Notes: generated from the letters alone by a model not told the origin. A stretch of DNA of 64,000 bases from Candidatus Saccharimonadota bacterium (GCA_003153395.1 PLYP01000006.1:62001-126000); one strand, 5' to 3'; shown: positions 45,042 to 53,827, numbered from the stretch's first letter. Program-made: numbers and translations.

Positions 45042-45042
45042 T

Positions 45043-45501
45043 ATGGGGACCAGGTTGACGCATGATGCGAAAAAATTCGTTATAGAACATGAAGTGGCTG
45101 TACTCTCGACGCTATCGCACGATCGCAAAGTGCACGGTGCAACTGTTTACTATCGCTATATGGACGGTGACTTCTACATTATAACTAAATCCGGCAGCAA
45201 TAAAGCTCACAATATGCTAGCCCATCATCAAGTAGCTCTAACGATATTTGATTCTGATGAGATTAAAACCATTCAATTGCAAGGTAAAGCACATATCGAA
45301 AGTGATATGAAGACCAAGCGTCTTATCTTTGAAGAGATAGTACATCCTCGACCCTACAAAGGCGAACACCTTATGCCACCAGTATCACAGCTCTCGGCAG
45401 GTGGTTTTATTACTTTTCGAATAACTCCTACAAATATCTTTTATATGGATTATAAGGACGAAAGTAAAATCATACGAAGTCATACGTCACATTTTCATTA
45501 A
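45043..45501 (+). CDS. PNPOx-like stress flavoprotein
   Basis: 152 aa split-barrel protein. VAVLSTLSHDRKVHGATVYYRYMDGDFYIITKSGSNKAHNM is the cofactor-binding part of pyridoxamine-oxidase-like proteins, followed by VALTIFDSDEIKTIQLQG. The family reduces or binds FMN/F420-linked substrates. It is a distant paralogue of the gene at 42679. It follows the 34-aa ORF by one base and has no ribosome site of its own, so it depends on coupling. Confidence 0.72.
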   Translation: MGTRLTHDAKKFVIEHEVAVLSTLSHDRKVHGATVYYRYMDGDFYIITKSGSNKAHNMLAHHQVALTIFDSDEIKTIQLQGKAHIESDMKTKRLIFEEIVHPRPYKGEHLMPPVSQLSAGGFITFRITPTNIFYMDYKDESKIIRSHTSHFH

Positions 45502-45553
45502 AACAGTACCAGTCTATTATTACGCAGCACAACAGCATGTAGGAAGTAGTGAT

Positions 45554-45628
45554 ATGACTGAAATCAAGCATTCTGCGCTCAAAAAAAGGCTCGGGCATTA
45601 TAAGCATGAATTTAAAAAAATAATATAG
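45554..45628 (+). CDS. Very short basic ORF
   Basis: 24 aa, MTEIKHSALKKRLG and onward, with AGGAAG 7 bases before the ATG. It is strongly basic. There is no independent support that it is translated. Confidence 0.2.
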   Translation: MTEIKHSALKKRLGHYKHEFKKII

Positions 45629-45691
45629 ATCAAAATAGTAATAACTAAGTAGTGTAGAGTTAATTATGTTGATTTTGTTAATATATAGTTA

Positions 45692-46102
45692 GTGAAAACC
45701 TTCATAGCTTACCGCTCTACTGGGGAAGATCCAGTGCTGCTTGAACCCATGTTGACTGCTGTTCGTGATGGATTCAGAAGTAAAGGAATTGATGCGTACT
45801 GTACTTTCTTTGATGAGCAATTGTTTAAAGATAAAGTCTATTCTCCACGACAGATCTTGGAGCATGCTTTTAAGATTGTTGATGCCTGTGATTTCTTATT
45901 CGTGCTACAGACTTCTGACAATAAAAGTGAGGGCATGCTTATGGAAATTGGCTACACATTAGCCAAAGGTATACCTGTAATAGCGGCCGTTAAAGACACC
46001 GTTAAGAAGTCACTGGTGTCAGAGGTTGCAAGGGTCGCGCTGCCTTGGGCGGACATTCCCAACTTAGTAGAAACAATACAGAATTTTGAGTTTGAAGCAT
46101 AG
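45692..46102 (+). CDS. Nucleoside 2-deoxyribosyltransferase-like protein
   Basis: 136 aa Rossmann-like protein from a GTG at 45692. The first strand KTFIAYRST follows the start at once, so the start is well placed. DFLFVLQTSDNKSEGMLMEIGYTLAKGIPVIAAV matches the catalytic-Glu region (E-x-G-Y-A) of the deoxyribosyltransferase/TIR-like fold. It may move or cut N-glycosidic bonds in nucleosides or NAD. True activity is uncertain because the family includes many unassigned members. Confidence 0.6.
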   Translation: MKTFIAYRSTGEDPVLLEPMLTAVRDGFRSKGIDAYCTFFDEQLFKDKVYSPRQILEHAFKIVDACDFLFVLQTSDNKSEGMLMEIGYTLAKGIPVIAAVKDTVKKSLVSEVARVALPWADIPNLVETIQNFEFEA

Positions 46103-46169
46103 CTGCGGTATCTTTATTTCCAGTTTAAAAACCTGAATATACATAAGCATATCTTAGATTATAATTTGA

Positions 46170-46175
46170 TACTAT
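46170..46175 (+). promoter_or_regulatory. -10 box of leaderless tag promoter
   Basis: TACTAT ends 6 bases before the ATG at 46182, with no ribosome site. Confidence 0.45.
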
Positions 46176-46181
46176 ATCCGC

Positions 46182-46739
46182 ATGACGGATGTGAAAAAAG
46201 TTAGATGTGAATGGGCAGAAACAAATGAATTGTTCATCCAATACCACGATAATGAATGGGGTGCTCCTGTACATGATGATCGTTTGCTCTTTGAAATGCT
46301 TAATTTAGAAGGTGCGCAAGCGGGTTTAAGTTGGCTAACTATCCTTAAGAAACGTGGCAATTACAAAGTCGCCTTTGATAACTTTAATGCCCAGAAGATT
46401 GCAAATTACGATGAGCCAAAGAAGCTGGCTTTGCTTAACAATGTCGGCATAGTACGCAATCGTCTAAAAATTAATGCCGTAATTGAAAACGCCAGGGCGT
46501 TCTTGAAAGTCCAACAAGAGTTTGGCAGTTTTGATGCTTATGTCTGGCACTTCGTAAACAACAACGCACTTACCCATAATAAAGAGGGGCAGGCAACTGC
46601 TATAAGCGAAAAGATGAGTAAGGATATGAAAAAACGTGGATTTCGATTTGTGGGCGCAACTATCTGTTATGCCTTTATGCAGGCTGTCGGGTTAATTAAT
46701 GACCACACTGAGAACTGTTTTAGATTTAAACCTATATAA
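46182..46739 (+). CDS. tag: DNA-3-methyladenine glycosylase I
   Basis: 185 aa, usual length. The zinc-snap ligands are present: Cys in VRCEWAE, His in YHDNEWG, and His and Cys in HTENCFRF. The HhH-type body has LLFEMLNLEGAQAGLSWLTIL and FVGATICYAFMQAVGLINDH. It removes 3-methyladenine from alkylated DNA as the first step of base excision repair. It stands alone with a leaderless start. Confidence 0.93.
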   Translation: MTDVKKVRCEWAETNELFIQYHDNEWGAPVHDDRLLFEMLNLEGAQAGLSWLTILKKRGNYKVAFDNFNAQKIANYDEPKKLALLNNVGIVRNRLKINAVIENARAFLKVQQEFGSFDAYVWHFVNNNALTHNKEGQATAISEKMSKDMKKRGFRFVGATICYAFMQAVGLINDHTENCFRFKPI

Positions 46740-46800
46740 CCTCAGGTAGATCGCAGGATTATGATTTTACATTTTACTCATATTATTGTATTTTATATAA

Positions 46801-47460
46801 ATGTCACAAGATTTGCTTCATGAGGACTTAAACACTAAGAAATCTTTACCAATTACTCCCGTTATTGCCAGCGGTTTAATCGCTTTTGCTAATTGGCAAG
46901 GTAACAGTAAAGTAGTTAGCACCTTAACTGATGTAAGGCCTGATTCCTCATGGGTAGAATGGTTGTACCGTTGGCCTGGCTCATTTTTCAAAGCATCGCC
47001 ATACATGGGAAAAGTAGGAGATACAGCTTTGTCAGTAGGTCTCATTGCAGCAACTATGGCTCATACTGAAAGAGACGAAGGGATAAAGCGAACCTTAAAA
47101 ATAGCGGCCTTCGGACATGCCTTGGGTTGCGCGGCCACTAGAACTGCTGCAGTAGTTGGCTTGGTACCTAGTGAGCAAATGCATGCCCTCGATGTAGGAT
47201 CATCCTCTGCTACGGCCGCGTTAGTAGGCAATTGGGTGACTAGATTCTTCCGTGGACGTGATGAACGATTCTCCACAAGGCAAGCACGAGCTATAGCTAT
47301 GGGCATTGGTGCTATCGGTATAGCTGCGCTTGGAGTACTTGATCCTAGTGTTACTGATACTGTGGGGCATGTAGTTCCTTATGCATACGGTATGTGGGAA
47401 GGCGGCAGGAAGCCATTACCCACTCAACAACCTTTGGTTACAGCTGAAGCTTTTACTTAA
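46801..47460 (+). CDS. Hypothetical multi-span membrane protein
   Basis: 219 aa with about five hydrophobic segments from residue 19 on. HALDVGSSSATAALVGNW and DTVGHVVPYAYGMWEGG faintly recall rhomboid-like proteins (a Ser/Gly-rich segment, then a late His), but the GxSx catalytic motif is not clear. I would not call it a protease. It lies between tag and the SGNH hydrolase with its own AT-rich start region. Confidence 0.55.
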   Translation: MSQDLLHEDLNTKKSLPITPVIASGLIAFANWQGNSKVVSTLTDVRPDSSWVEWLYRWPGSFFKASPYMGKVGDTALSVGLIAATMAHTERDEGIKRTLKIAAFGHALGCAATRTAAVVGLVPSEQMHALDVGSSSATAALVGNWVTRFFRGRDERFSTRQARAIAMGIGAIGIAALGVLDPSVTDTVGHVVPYAYGMWEGGRKPLPTQQPLVTAEAFT

Positions 47461-47516
47461 TATTTAGATATTAAAGTTTAATTTACATTTTATTAGAGAC
47501 GCTCTATAAAACCGTT

Positions 47517-47522
47517 TATACT
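47517..47522 (+). promoter_or_regulatory. -10 box of leaderless promoter
   Basis: TATACT ends 8 bases before the ATG at 47531. Confidence 0.4.
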
Positions 47523-47530
47523 TAAGTTAT

Positions 47531-48385
47531 ATGAAGAAGATTTATGCTGGGGTTTTGTTTTTTATTATAGCTATTGCATTAATAGCTATAACTTCTGCTA
47601 CTCATAAGAATACGAATAAAGTTACCGCGAGTCCTACTAAAAACTATGTTGCATTAGGAGACTCCGTTTCGGCCGGAGATGGATTGGAGACATATAGTGA
47701 TTCAAGTGCCTGCAATAGGACTAATCAATCTTATCCAAATATCGTAGCTAGTAAATTATATTTAAAGCTATCTAGTCTATCATGCAGCGGCGCAACGATT
47801 GAACAGGGAATAAGTGGATCACAGACAGTTAATCAACTTGCATTATCCTCACAGTTATCTCAGGCTTACAGAATATTATCAAAACCGGACATGATAAGTA
47901 TTACTATTGGTGCAAACGACGTACAATGGACAGATTTTATTACTAAATGCTACAGCGGACAATGTGGAACAAGTAGCGACAGCAGCGACGCGGCAGTTCT
48001 ATTGCAAACATTAAATATAAATCTTAATAACGTATTAACATCTATTAAGGATCACTACGGTGGAGTCTCGCCAAAAGTAATAGTTACAGGCTACTACCAA
48101 ATTTTTCCTTCATCCGGATCAACATGTACGGATATTAAAGGCATAACGCCAAGTGAAATTATCTGGTTACTCCAGCAGCAAGATAATTTAAACACTACCA
48201 TAAAATCAGTTGTGGCTAATTATAGTTTCGCAAAATACGCTGCAATAGACTTTTCGGGTCATGAGCTGTGTACTAGCGATCCATGGATTCAAGGCTTGAA
48301 CGATAAAGCTCCTTATCATCCTACTGACTCCGGGCAAACTCAGTACGCTAGTGCGGTAATAGCCGCGGAAAAAGCTTTTAAATAA
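47531..48385 (+). CDS. Secreted SGNH/GDSL hydrolase
   Basis: 284 aa. An N-terminal signal peptide or anchor (IYAGVLFFIIAIALIAI) is followed by the SGNH blocks: GDS in YVALGDSVSAG, Gly in LSCSGAT, Asn in ITIGANDV, and the Asp/His pair in the YHPTDSGQ end. Six cysteines in the mature part suggest disulfides outside the cell. It probably removes acyl groups from lipids or cell-wall sugars. It lies 15 bases before a MacB-like ABC pair. Confidence 0.85.
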   Translation: MKKIYAGVLFFIIAIALIAITSATHKNTNKVTASPTKNYVALGDSVSAGDGLETYSDSSACNRTNQSYPNIVASKLYLKLSSLSCSGATIEQGISGSQTVNQLALSSQLSQAYRILSKPDMISITIGANDVQWTDFITKCYSGQCGTSSDSSDAAVLLQTLNINLNNVLTSIKDHYGGVSPKVIVTGYYQIFPSSGSTCTDIKGITPSEIIWLLQQQDNLNTTIKSVVANYSFAKYAAIDFSGHELCTSDPWIQGLNDKAPYHPTDSGQTQYASAVIAAEKAFK

Positions 48386-48400
48386 CTTGGGTATTAAAAT

Positions 48401-49096
48401 ATGATTACCGTCAATAAACTTACAAAAACTTATGGAAAAAATGATAACGAGTTTGTAGCGCTTAAAGATGTTAGTTTTTCTATACCGGATAAGAGTACTG
48501 TCGCAATTACAGGGAAAAGCGGATCGGGAAAATCAACTCTGATGCATATTATGAGTGGTCTAGATAGACCAACCAGCGGCAGCGTAGTTATAGGAAAGAC
48601 AGATCTTTATAAAATGAAAGCCAATGACATAGATAACTTTAGAGCGAACCAAATGAGTTTTATATTCCAATCCTTTTTCGTAGAAGCTAACCAAACATGC
48701 TATAGAAATGTCATGTTGCCGCTGGAAATTGCTAAGATCAATATAACTAAAAGAAAGTCGCTAGTATTAGAAGCCTTAAAAGCTGTCGGGCTGGAAAGTA
48801 AAGTTTACAATTTAGCCGGGACTTTATCCGGAGGACAAAAACAGCGACTGGCTATTGCTAGAGCTATCGTAAACCGGCCAAGCATAGTATTTGCCGATGA
48901 GCCAACAGGGAATCTTGATACCATAACCGGTGATAAAATTATGAATTTACTTTTTGGTTTAAATGAAAAGCTCGGATCCACTATAGTTCTAGTCACTCAC
49001 GATTTAGATTTAGCTAAACGCTGCCAAATGCAGATTCATTTAAAAGACGGCTATATAGAATCTAAAGGTAAACTAACCAGTAAGCAGTTAATCTAA
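48401..49096 (+). CDS. MacB/LolD-type ABC ATP-binding protein
   Basis: 231 aa. Walker A GKSGSGKST is near residue 39, the MacB/LolD-type QMSFIFQSFFVEAN replaces the Q-loop, and LSGGQKQRLAIARAI with VFADEPTGNLD follow. It drives the permease encoded directly after it (one-base overlap). Such pairs export peptides or lipoproteins or act in mechanotransmission; with no outer-membrane partner here, a Gram-positive-type export or peptide-resistance role is likely. Confidence 0.92.
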   Translation: MITVNKLTKTYGKNDNEFVALKDVSFSIPDKSTVAITGKSGSGKSTLMHIMSGLDRPTSGSVVIGKTDLYKMKANDIDNFRANQMSFIFQSFFVEANQTCYRNVMLPLEIAKINITKRKSLVLEALKAVGLESKVYNLAGTLSGGQKQRLAIARAIVNRPSIVFADEPTGNLDTITGDKIMNLLFGLNEKLGSTIVLVTHDLDLAKRCQMQIHLKDGYIESKGKLTSKQLI

Positions 49097-50466
49097 TGTA
49101 TAAAATCGATATACTTCGTAGATCCTTTAGAAGTTTGCTAAGTGCAAAAGCCAGAACTTTATTAACCGCATTTGCTATAGCGGTAGGTACTTTCGCGCTT
49201 ACTCTGACTCTTGGCGCCAGTAATGGCGCTCGAAATTACGGCGACACTTTAATTAAAAATAATTTTGATCCTACAGAGCTTATTGTTTCGAAAGATAAAA
49301 ATTTCTTCAGTAATACTAGCAGTAGCCAACCACAGGAGTACAATCCAAGTTTCGGAAATATAACCTCAGACACTGGCAACGTAAGACAAGTGCAAATGCT
49401 TAATGATAATGATCTAAGTAGACTAGGCCAAATTAATGGGGTTTCTACTGTCAGACCAGCCGTTTCTTTAGCGCTGCAATATATTACACGTGACGGACAA
49501 AGAAAATACGTTGCAACACTTCAGGCTTACAGCGCCTATAAAGCTCCGGATCTTCTGGCCGGTAATATACCTAATAAATTTCCTAGCCGAAGCATAGTTC
49601 TTCCCGAGGCTTATCTATCCTCGCTGGGCTTTAACAACGCACATGACGCTATCGGACAGACGGTCCGTTTAGCAGTCAAGAAACAGTTTGATCAGTCAGC
49701 CGCATTATCTTCAATATTAAGCGGCAATGCCTCATCTATAGCTAGTTCATTAAATTCCAGCTCTAATTCCGCAGAATTACCATTTAAGATTATTGCTGTT
49801 ACTCAAAAGCCATCGGCCTTAATTCAACCTGGTTCTGCCTTATACATTTATACAAGTAATACTGACTTAATAACGCTTAATGATTTTACAACTACCGGAA
49901 GCGCAAATTTTCACAAATACCTGTCAGCTTACATTCAAGTCAAAAATGGTACGAACATAGCCGACTTAAATGCTGTCCAATCAAAAATTAAGGATGCAGG
50001 GTATAGTGCGCAAAGTGTTATAGACACTGAAAAAACTCTGACCCAGGTTATAAATGTTCTTCAGGGAATTGTAACTGTATTCGGACTAATTGCTGTTGTA
50101 GCGTCTGTTTTCGGTGTGATTAATACCATGTACATTAGTGTCTTGCAACGAACTAGGGAAATTGGCCTTATGAAAGCTCTAGGAATGCACAAAAAAGATA
50201 TTAATAGGCTTTTCAGAATTGAAGCGGCGTTATTAGGCTTTCTAGGAGGACTGCTGGGGTCTATTGTCGCTGCCGTAATGGGCACATTATTAAACCCTTG
50301 GATATCAAATAAGTTGGGACTGGGAAGCGCTAGATTATTGCAATTCAAATTAAGCCAGGTAGTAATACTTATAGCTGTACTTATATTTGTAGCGATTCTG
50401 GCTGGTCTTTTACCAGCCCGCAAAGCTTCCAGACTCGACCCGATTGAAGCGCTACGAACTGAATAG
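49096..50466 (+). CDS. MacB/FtsX-type ABC permease
   Basis: 456 aa. Span 1 (LLTAFAIAVGTFALTLTLG) is followed by a large extracytoplasmic domain of about 270 residues and then three spans with the FtsX block GVINTMYISVLQRTREIGLMKALGMHKKDI; the end is LLPARKASRLDPIEALRTE. This is the MacB plan. The extracellular part is Ser/Asn-rich. It works with the ATPase at 48401 and may handle products related to the secreted hydrolase. Confidence 0.9.
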   Translation: MYKIDILRRSFRSLLSAKARTLLTAFAIAVGTFALTLTLGASNGARNYGDTLIKNNFDPTELIVSKDKNFFSNTSSSQPQEYNPSFGNITSDTGNVRQVQMLNDNDLSRLGQINGVSTVRPAVSLALQYITRDGQRKYVATLQAYSAYKAPDLLAGNIPNKFPSRSIVLPEAYLSSLGFNNAHDAIGQTVRLAVKKQFDQSAALSSILSGNASSIASSLNSSSNSAELPFKIIAVTQKPSALIQPGSALYIYTSNTDLITLNDFTTTGSANFHKYLSAYIQVKNGTNIADLNAVQSKIKDAGYSAQSVIDTEKTLTQVINVLQGIVTVFGLIAVVASVFGVINTMYISVLQRTREIGLMKALGMHKKDINRLFRIEAALLGFLGGLLGSIVAAVMGTLLNPWISNKLGLGSARLLQFKLSQVVILIAVLIFVAILAGLLPARKASRLDPIEALRTE

Positions 50467-50468
50467 CT

Positions 50469-50897
50469 ATGTTACTACTTGATAAATATGAATCATTTAA
50501 ACCGTTTAATGAGAACGAGGCTTGGGGCTTATTTAGAATCGCCGCCTTAACGGAGGCGCTAGGCTGGAGCCTTCTTATAATCGGAATCGCTCTAAAAAGA
50601 TACTTTCTCCATGGAAATGATATTCCAGTTCAAATTGCCGGTCGTCTGCACGGAACTTTTTTCTTGATCTACTTCGCATCTGCAGTTATATTCTATCCGA
50701 GTCAATCCTGGTCTAGAAAGCGAACCTTCGTAGCCTTGTTAGCTAGCGTACCTCCTTTTGGAAGTTTAGTGTTTGAACAATGGGCAGCAAAAAAAAGACA
50801 AGTCAAACATATTCGTAGAAAAACATTAAATTATATATATTTTGGGCTGACTAATAGTGCTGAGAGAAAAGACACTGCCTTAACTAATCTATCCTAA
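50469..50897 (+). CDS. DUF3817 membrane protein
   Basis: 142 aa. WGLFRIAALTEALGWSLLIIGIALKRY and GRLHGTFFLIYFASAVIFYP are the conserved parts of DUF3817, a three-span membrane family without assigned function. A basic cytoplasmic tail follows. The gene begins 2 bases after the permease stop, so it belongs to the same operon. There is no clear own ribosome site. Confidence 0.82.
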   Translation: MLLLDKYESFKPFNENEAWGLFRIAALTEALGWSLLIIGIALKRYFLHGNDIPVQIAGRLHGTFFLIYFASAVIFYPSQSWSRKRTFVALLASVPPFGSLVFEQWAAKKRQVKHIRRKTLNYIYFGLTNSAERKDTALTNLS

Positions 50898-51085
50898 CCT
50901 AGAGATATTCAAATTATTATTATATGTTGTATAAACATCAATTTTAGTACCCCTGTTTTATGCACAGATCTATGCTATAATTAAATTGATACTAATAATG
51001 TTTTTAATAAATTTGTTTAGAATTAAATGAAATTAAATCTGAACAAAAATTAGATAATATTCCAATTAATGAAAGAGACCAAACA

Positions 51086-51145
51086 ATGTCAAAAGACAGG
51101 GGTAGAAAAGAAGTGAAAAAGCCCAAAAAAGCGAAAACAGATTAG
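51086..51145 (+). CDS. Tiny basic protein
   Basis: 19 aa, MSKDRGRKEVKKPKKAKTD. The KKPKK pattern is like that of small basic proteins found in many bacteria, so this may be real despite its size. GAGA lies before the ATG. The next gene begins 4 bases after its stop, suggesting a two-gene unit. Confidence 0.4.
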   Translation: MSKDRGRKEVKKPKKAKTD

Positions 51146-51149
51146 CTAG

Positions 51150-51389
51150 ATGACAATATTAGAAACTCAACAGAAATTTTTACTTTCAGAAGAAGGCGTC
51201 AAAGCTAAAAGCGATCTTATGATGATGAAAAACAGTACTGAATTTAATACTACGCCGCATTATATTTCTTCATCAGGTAAAGAATTAACTTTTACGGAAT
51301 TGCATATGAAGTATTTATGCGAGCATCCCAGCGTCAGACCGCAGCACTACTTATCGAATTTAAAACTTATGACTCGTCGCAAGAAATAA
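51150..51389 (+). CDS. Small hypothetical protein
   Basis: 79 aa, not recognised. It is hydrophilic and ends with a basic tail (LMTRRKK). HYISSSGKELTFTELHMKYLCEHPSVRPQHYL looks folded, with conserved-type aromatic and His residues. It follows the 19-aa ORF by 4 bases, which supports it as a translated unit. It contains no membrane span. Confidence 0.55.
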   Translation: MTILETQQKFLLSEEGVKAKSDLMMMKNSTEFNTTPHYISSSGKELTFTELHMKYLCEHPSVRPQHYLSNLKLMTRRKK

Positions 51390-51489
51390 TAGAAATCCTT
51401 CCTCAAAAGTCATTTTTATATACCTAAAGTATACTTTACATCGATTAAGGAACTTAGGTGTTTTTAAAAAGCTAACTAAGCTTAAAATA

Positions 51490-52215
51490 TCAAAACTTAC
51501 TGCTGCAGAGAATATTTATGTCAATTTTATCTGTGTATTGAGCAAATATAGTCTTACCAAAGTTAAAAGATTTACTACTACACGCGCGAATCGCAATTCT
51601 CTTTTGTAGTGATCCTGTAGCAATCCAGGCAGGTGCATTATTATGCCAATTGCCGGTTATAAGATTCCACTGTCCAGGATAGGAGTAATATCCGATCTTT
51701 ATAAAAACGCCGTATTTAACAAGAGCATCTTTAGCACCGTTTAAAGATGCTCTATTAACATTTATGTCGCTAGACCAGCTATTATCGCTTTCAACATCCA
51801 GCCACCAGTTGAGAGAATGAGCATTATTTAAATCGGCATATTTTAATGCATATTTTGCCGCGTTATAACCATAGTTATAAGCCAGGCATATACTGTCAGT
51901 TGAAACACAAGCTAGAGGAGAAGATATATACCTTATTCCCAAAGTATTGCCAGGATAGCCGGTATTCATATATAAGTCGTATCCGCTAAACCATGTTAGT
52001 TCTTTGGACAGACATGGATTCTGGTGAAAATTCAGCCCTCCGGTAACTCCTATAATTCCCTGGTTATATATAACATTATTTTTACTCGAGCAATTTGGCC
52101 ATGATACATCTACAATATTGCTGCTATAAGTCAGCTGATTCTTTCCAAAATGAATAACTGGTATAAAAACAATAAGTAGAAGGGGAATGACAAAGAATAA
52201 TAGTTTGCTTTTCAT
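51490..52215 (-). CDS. Secreted DUF1906-like (GH25-like fold) protein
   Basis: 241 aa from ATG at 52215. This start is chosen because MKSKLLFFVIPLLLIVFIPV is a good signal peptide and an AT-rich -10-like element lies just upstream; an ATG six codons earlier is unlikely. VDVSWPNCSS, GIIGVTGGLNFHQNPCL, LYMNTGYPG, WWLDVES and IGYYSYPGQW follow the pattern of glycoside-hydrolase-like DUF1906 proteins. The acidic pair in WLDVES could be catalytic. It probably acts on the cell wall of its own cell or a host. Confidence 0.65.
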   Translation of the reverse strand: MKSKLLFFVIPLLLIVFIPVIHFGKNQLTYSSNIVDVSWPNCSSKNNVIYNQGIIGVTGGLNFHQNPCLSKELTWFSGYDLYMNTGYPGNTLGIRYISSPLACVSTDSICLAYNYGYNAAKYALKYADLNNAHSLNWWLDVESDNSWSSDINVNRASLNGAKDALVKYGVFIKIGYYSYPGQWNLITGNWHNNAPAWIATGSLQKRIAIRACSSKSFNFGKTIFAQYTDKIDINILCSSKF

Positions 52216-52312
52216 GTTTATATAATTACACAATATTAATTTATTAATAATAGTAATAATAAAAAAACAGCCCTATTCTTAGCTTAAGGCTGTTCCTTAT
52301 TTTTTATATTGT

Positions 52313-52852
52313 TTATGTTCTGGAGCGTTCAGCCAATGAAGATATTTGTAATGTACCGACTACAATTGCATATAGTCCAAGTATCCATACAAACGTAACT
52401 CCTCCTTTTGGCTTAGCGAATAGGATGACAATACCAGCAGCTAATGCTGCAAGGCCGCTTACATAACTGAGGGCACGTACTTTAGCAGCTGCAATCTCAT
52501 TAAAATATGAGCTGACTAATTCGACGATACCTCTAGCTATTAATACGAAACCTATTAGCACGATAAATGTGCTAAATTTTACTGCTGTGTGCCGCAATAA
52601 ATATATTCCAACTCCGAGCTCGAAAGCTCCTAGTACTACTGACAGGAACCAAGTATCCGCAACGCCAACCGCGCTAAGACCGGCTGAAACGTTAACAACT
52701 CCACTAATCAGTACGTAAGCACTGAATAAATAGAGTAATACTAATAGTGTTAACCCTGGCCAAAAGACCACTGCCACACCGAATATTAATGTTGCCACAC
52801 CCCCTGAGACTAAGGCCATCCAGTTATCTCTGGTGACACTTGTTGCGCTCAT
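52313..52852 (-). CDS. HdeD-like (DUF308) membrane protein
   Basis: 179 aa from ATG at 52852, preceded by AGGAGG; an earlier ATG at 52936 would add 28 residues with no ribosome site. It has six hydrophobic segments in three pairs with repeated G-x(3)-(L/I)-x-F-G patterns (GGVATLIFGVAVVFWPG, GAFELGVGIYLL, GLAALAAGIVILF), as in HdeD, which helps acid resistance in E. coli. Here a general membrane-stress role is more careful. Confidence 0.82.
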   Translation of the reverse strand: MSATSVTRDNWMALVSGGVATLIFGVAVVFWPGLTLLVLLYLFSAYVLISGVVNVSAGLSAVGVADTWFLSVVLGAFELGVGIYLLRHTAVKFSTFIVLIGFVLIARGIVELVSSYFNEIAAAKVRALSYVSGLAALAAGIVILFAKPKGGVTFVWILGLYAIVVGTLQISSLAERSRT

Positions 52853-52961
52853 GATATTTAACCCTCCTTTAGTAACAATCACATCATCTACCCTAATAGC
52901 CTTATTGTCAAACTGCTTATGTGGATAACTTGACAATTACCGTAAATTACCGCTTAAGCCT

Positions 52962-52969
52962 GCTATCAT
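52962..52969 (+). promoter_or_regulatory. Extended -10 of leaderless nnrD promoter
   Basis: GC-TATCAT preceded by T (TGC TATCAT) ends 6 bases before ATG 52976. Confidence 0.45.
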
Positions 52970-52975
52970 GAAGCT

Positions 52976-53827
52976 ATGTTAGATGAGGCATTTAAACAGC
53001 TTTTTAGCCGACCAATATCCAGCCATAAGTACGATTATGGGCACATACTAGTTATTGGCGGATCTGCGGGTATGGTAGGTGCTCCGTACTTATCTGCTTT
53101 AGCAGCCCTAAGAGCAGGCGCCGGGCTAGCTACGGTTGCTTCTAGCGCTAATGTTATAGATAAACTTGAAAAACGGACATTAGAAATAATGACGTTAAGA
53201 TTATCTAATGAATATAAAGATTCGATTAAAGAAATTCAAAAGTATATTAAATCCAGGAAAGTTAATACGATAGTTTTTGGTCCTGGTTTGCTAAAAGCCA
53301 ACATTAATATCCTTAAACATCTAATCACAGATTATGATATTCCTCTTGTGATTGACGGCGGCGCACTTACGCTCATTAATGATGTGGAGGAATATATTAA
53401 ATCTAGGAAATCTCCCGAAAGTATAATTCTTACTCCGCACTTAGGTGAGTTTCAGAGATTATTTAGCATAGCACTACCGAAAGAGACTAACGAATTACTA
53501 GCCATTGCAAAATCTTTTACTAGTCAACTTGGCGCAACACTAGTTTTAAAAGGCAACCCTACTTACGTATTAGTTGATGAGCAAATATATAAAAATACGA
53601 CAGGTGGACCAGCCCTGTCTACTGCAGGAAGCGGTGATGTATTAAGTGGAATTATTGGTGGATTAACAGCGCAGCATTTATTGCCATTTAAAGCCGCCTC
53701 CGCAGCAGTTTATCTTCATGGATTATCAGGAGATATAGCAGCTAGCGAGAATACCGAACCCGCAGTTATAGCGAGAGATATTATTGAAAATTTACCTAAA
53801 GCTATGAAAAAAGTATCCTCTAACTAG
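52976..53827 (+). CDS. nnrD: ADP-dependent NAD(P)H-hydrate dehydratase
   Basis: 283 aa, ribokinase-like fold. HILVIGGSAGMVGAPYLSALAALRAGAGL, VFGPGL, LVIDGGAL, ILTPHLGEFQRLF and TAGSGDVLSGIIGGL with the catalytic Asp are the family blocks. It repairs hydrated NADH or NADPH using ADP (ATP in some). The epimerase domain usually fused or nearby (NnrE) is absent here. It has a leaderless start, and the purH gene follows after 76 bases. Confidence 0.88.
   Translation: MLDEAFKQLFSRPISSHKYDYGHILVIGGSAGMVGAPYLSALAALRAGAGLATVASSANVIDKLEKRTLEIMTLRLSNEYKDSIKEIQKYIKSRKVNTIVFGPGLLKANINILKHLITDYDIPLVIDGGALTLINDVEEYIKSRKSPESIILTPHLGEFQRLFSIALPKETNELLAIAKSFTSQLGATLVLKGNPTYVLVDEQIYKNTTGGPALSTAGSGDVLSGIIGGLTAQHLLPFKAASAAVYLHGLSGDIAASENTEPAVIARDIIENLPKAMKKVSSN

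Noticed and set aside
52853-52936. Extended N-terminus of the HdeD-like protein
   Set aside because: The internal ATG has AGGAGG and gives the normal length; the extension is polar and unlike the family.
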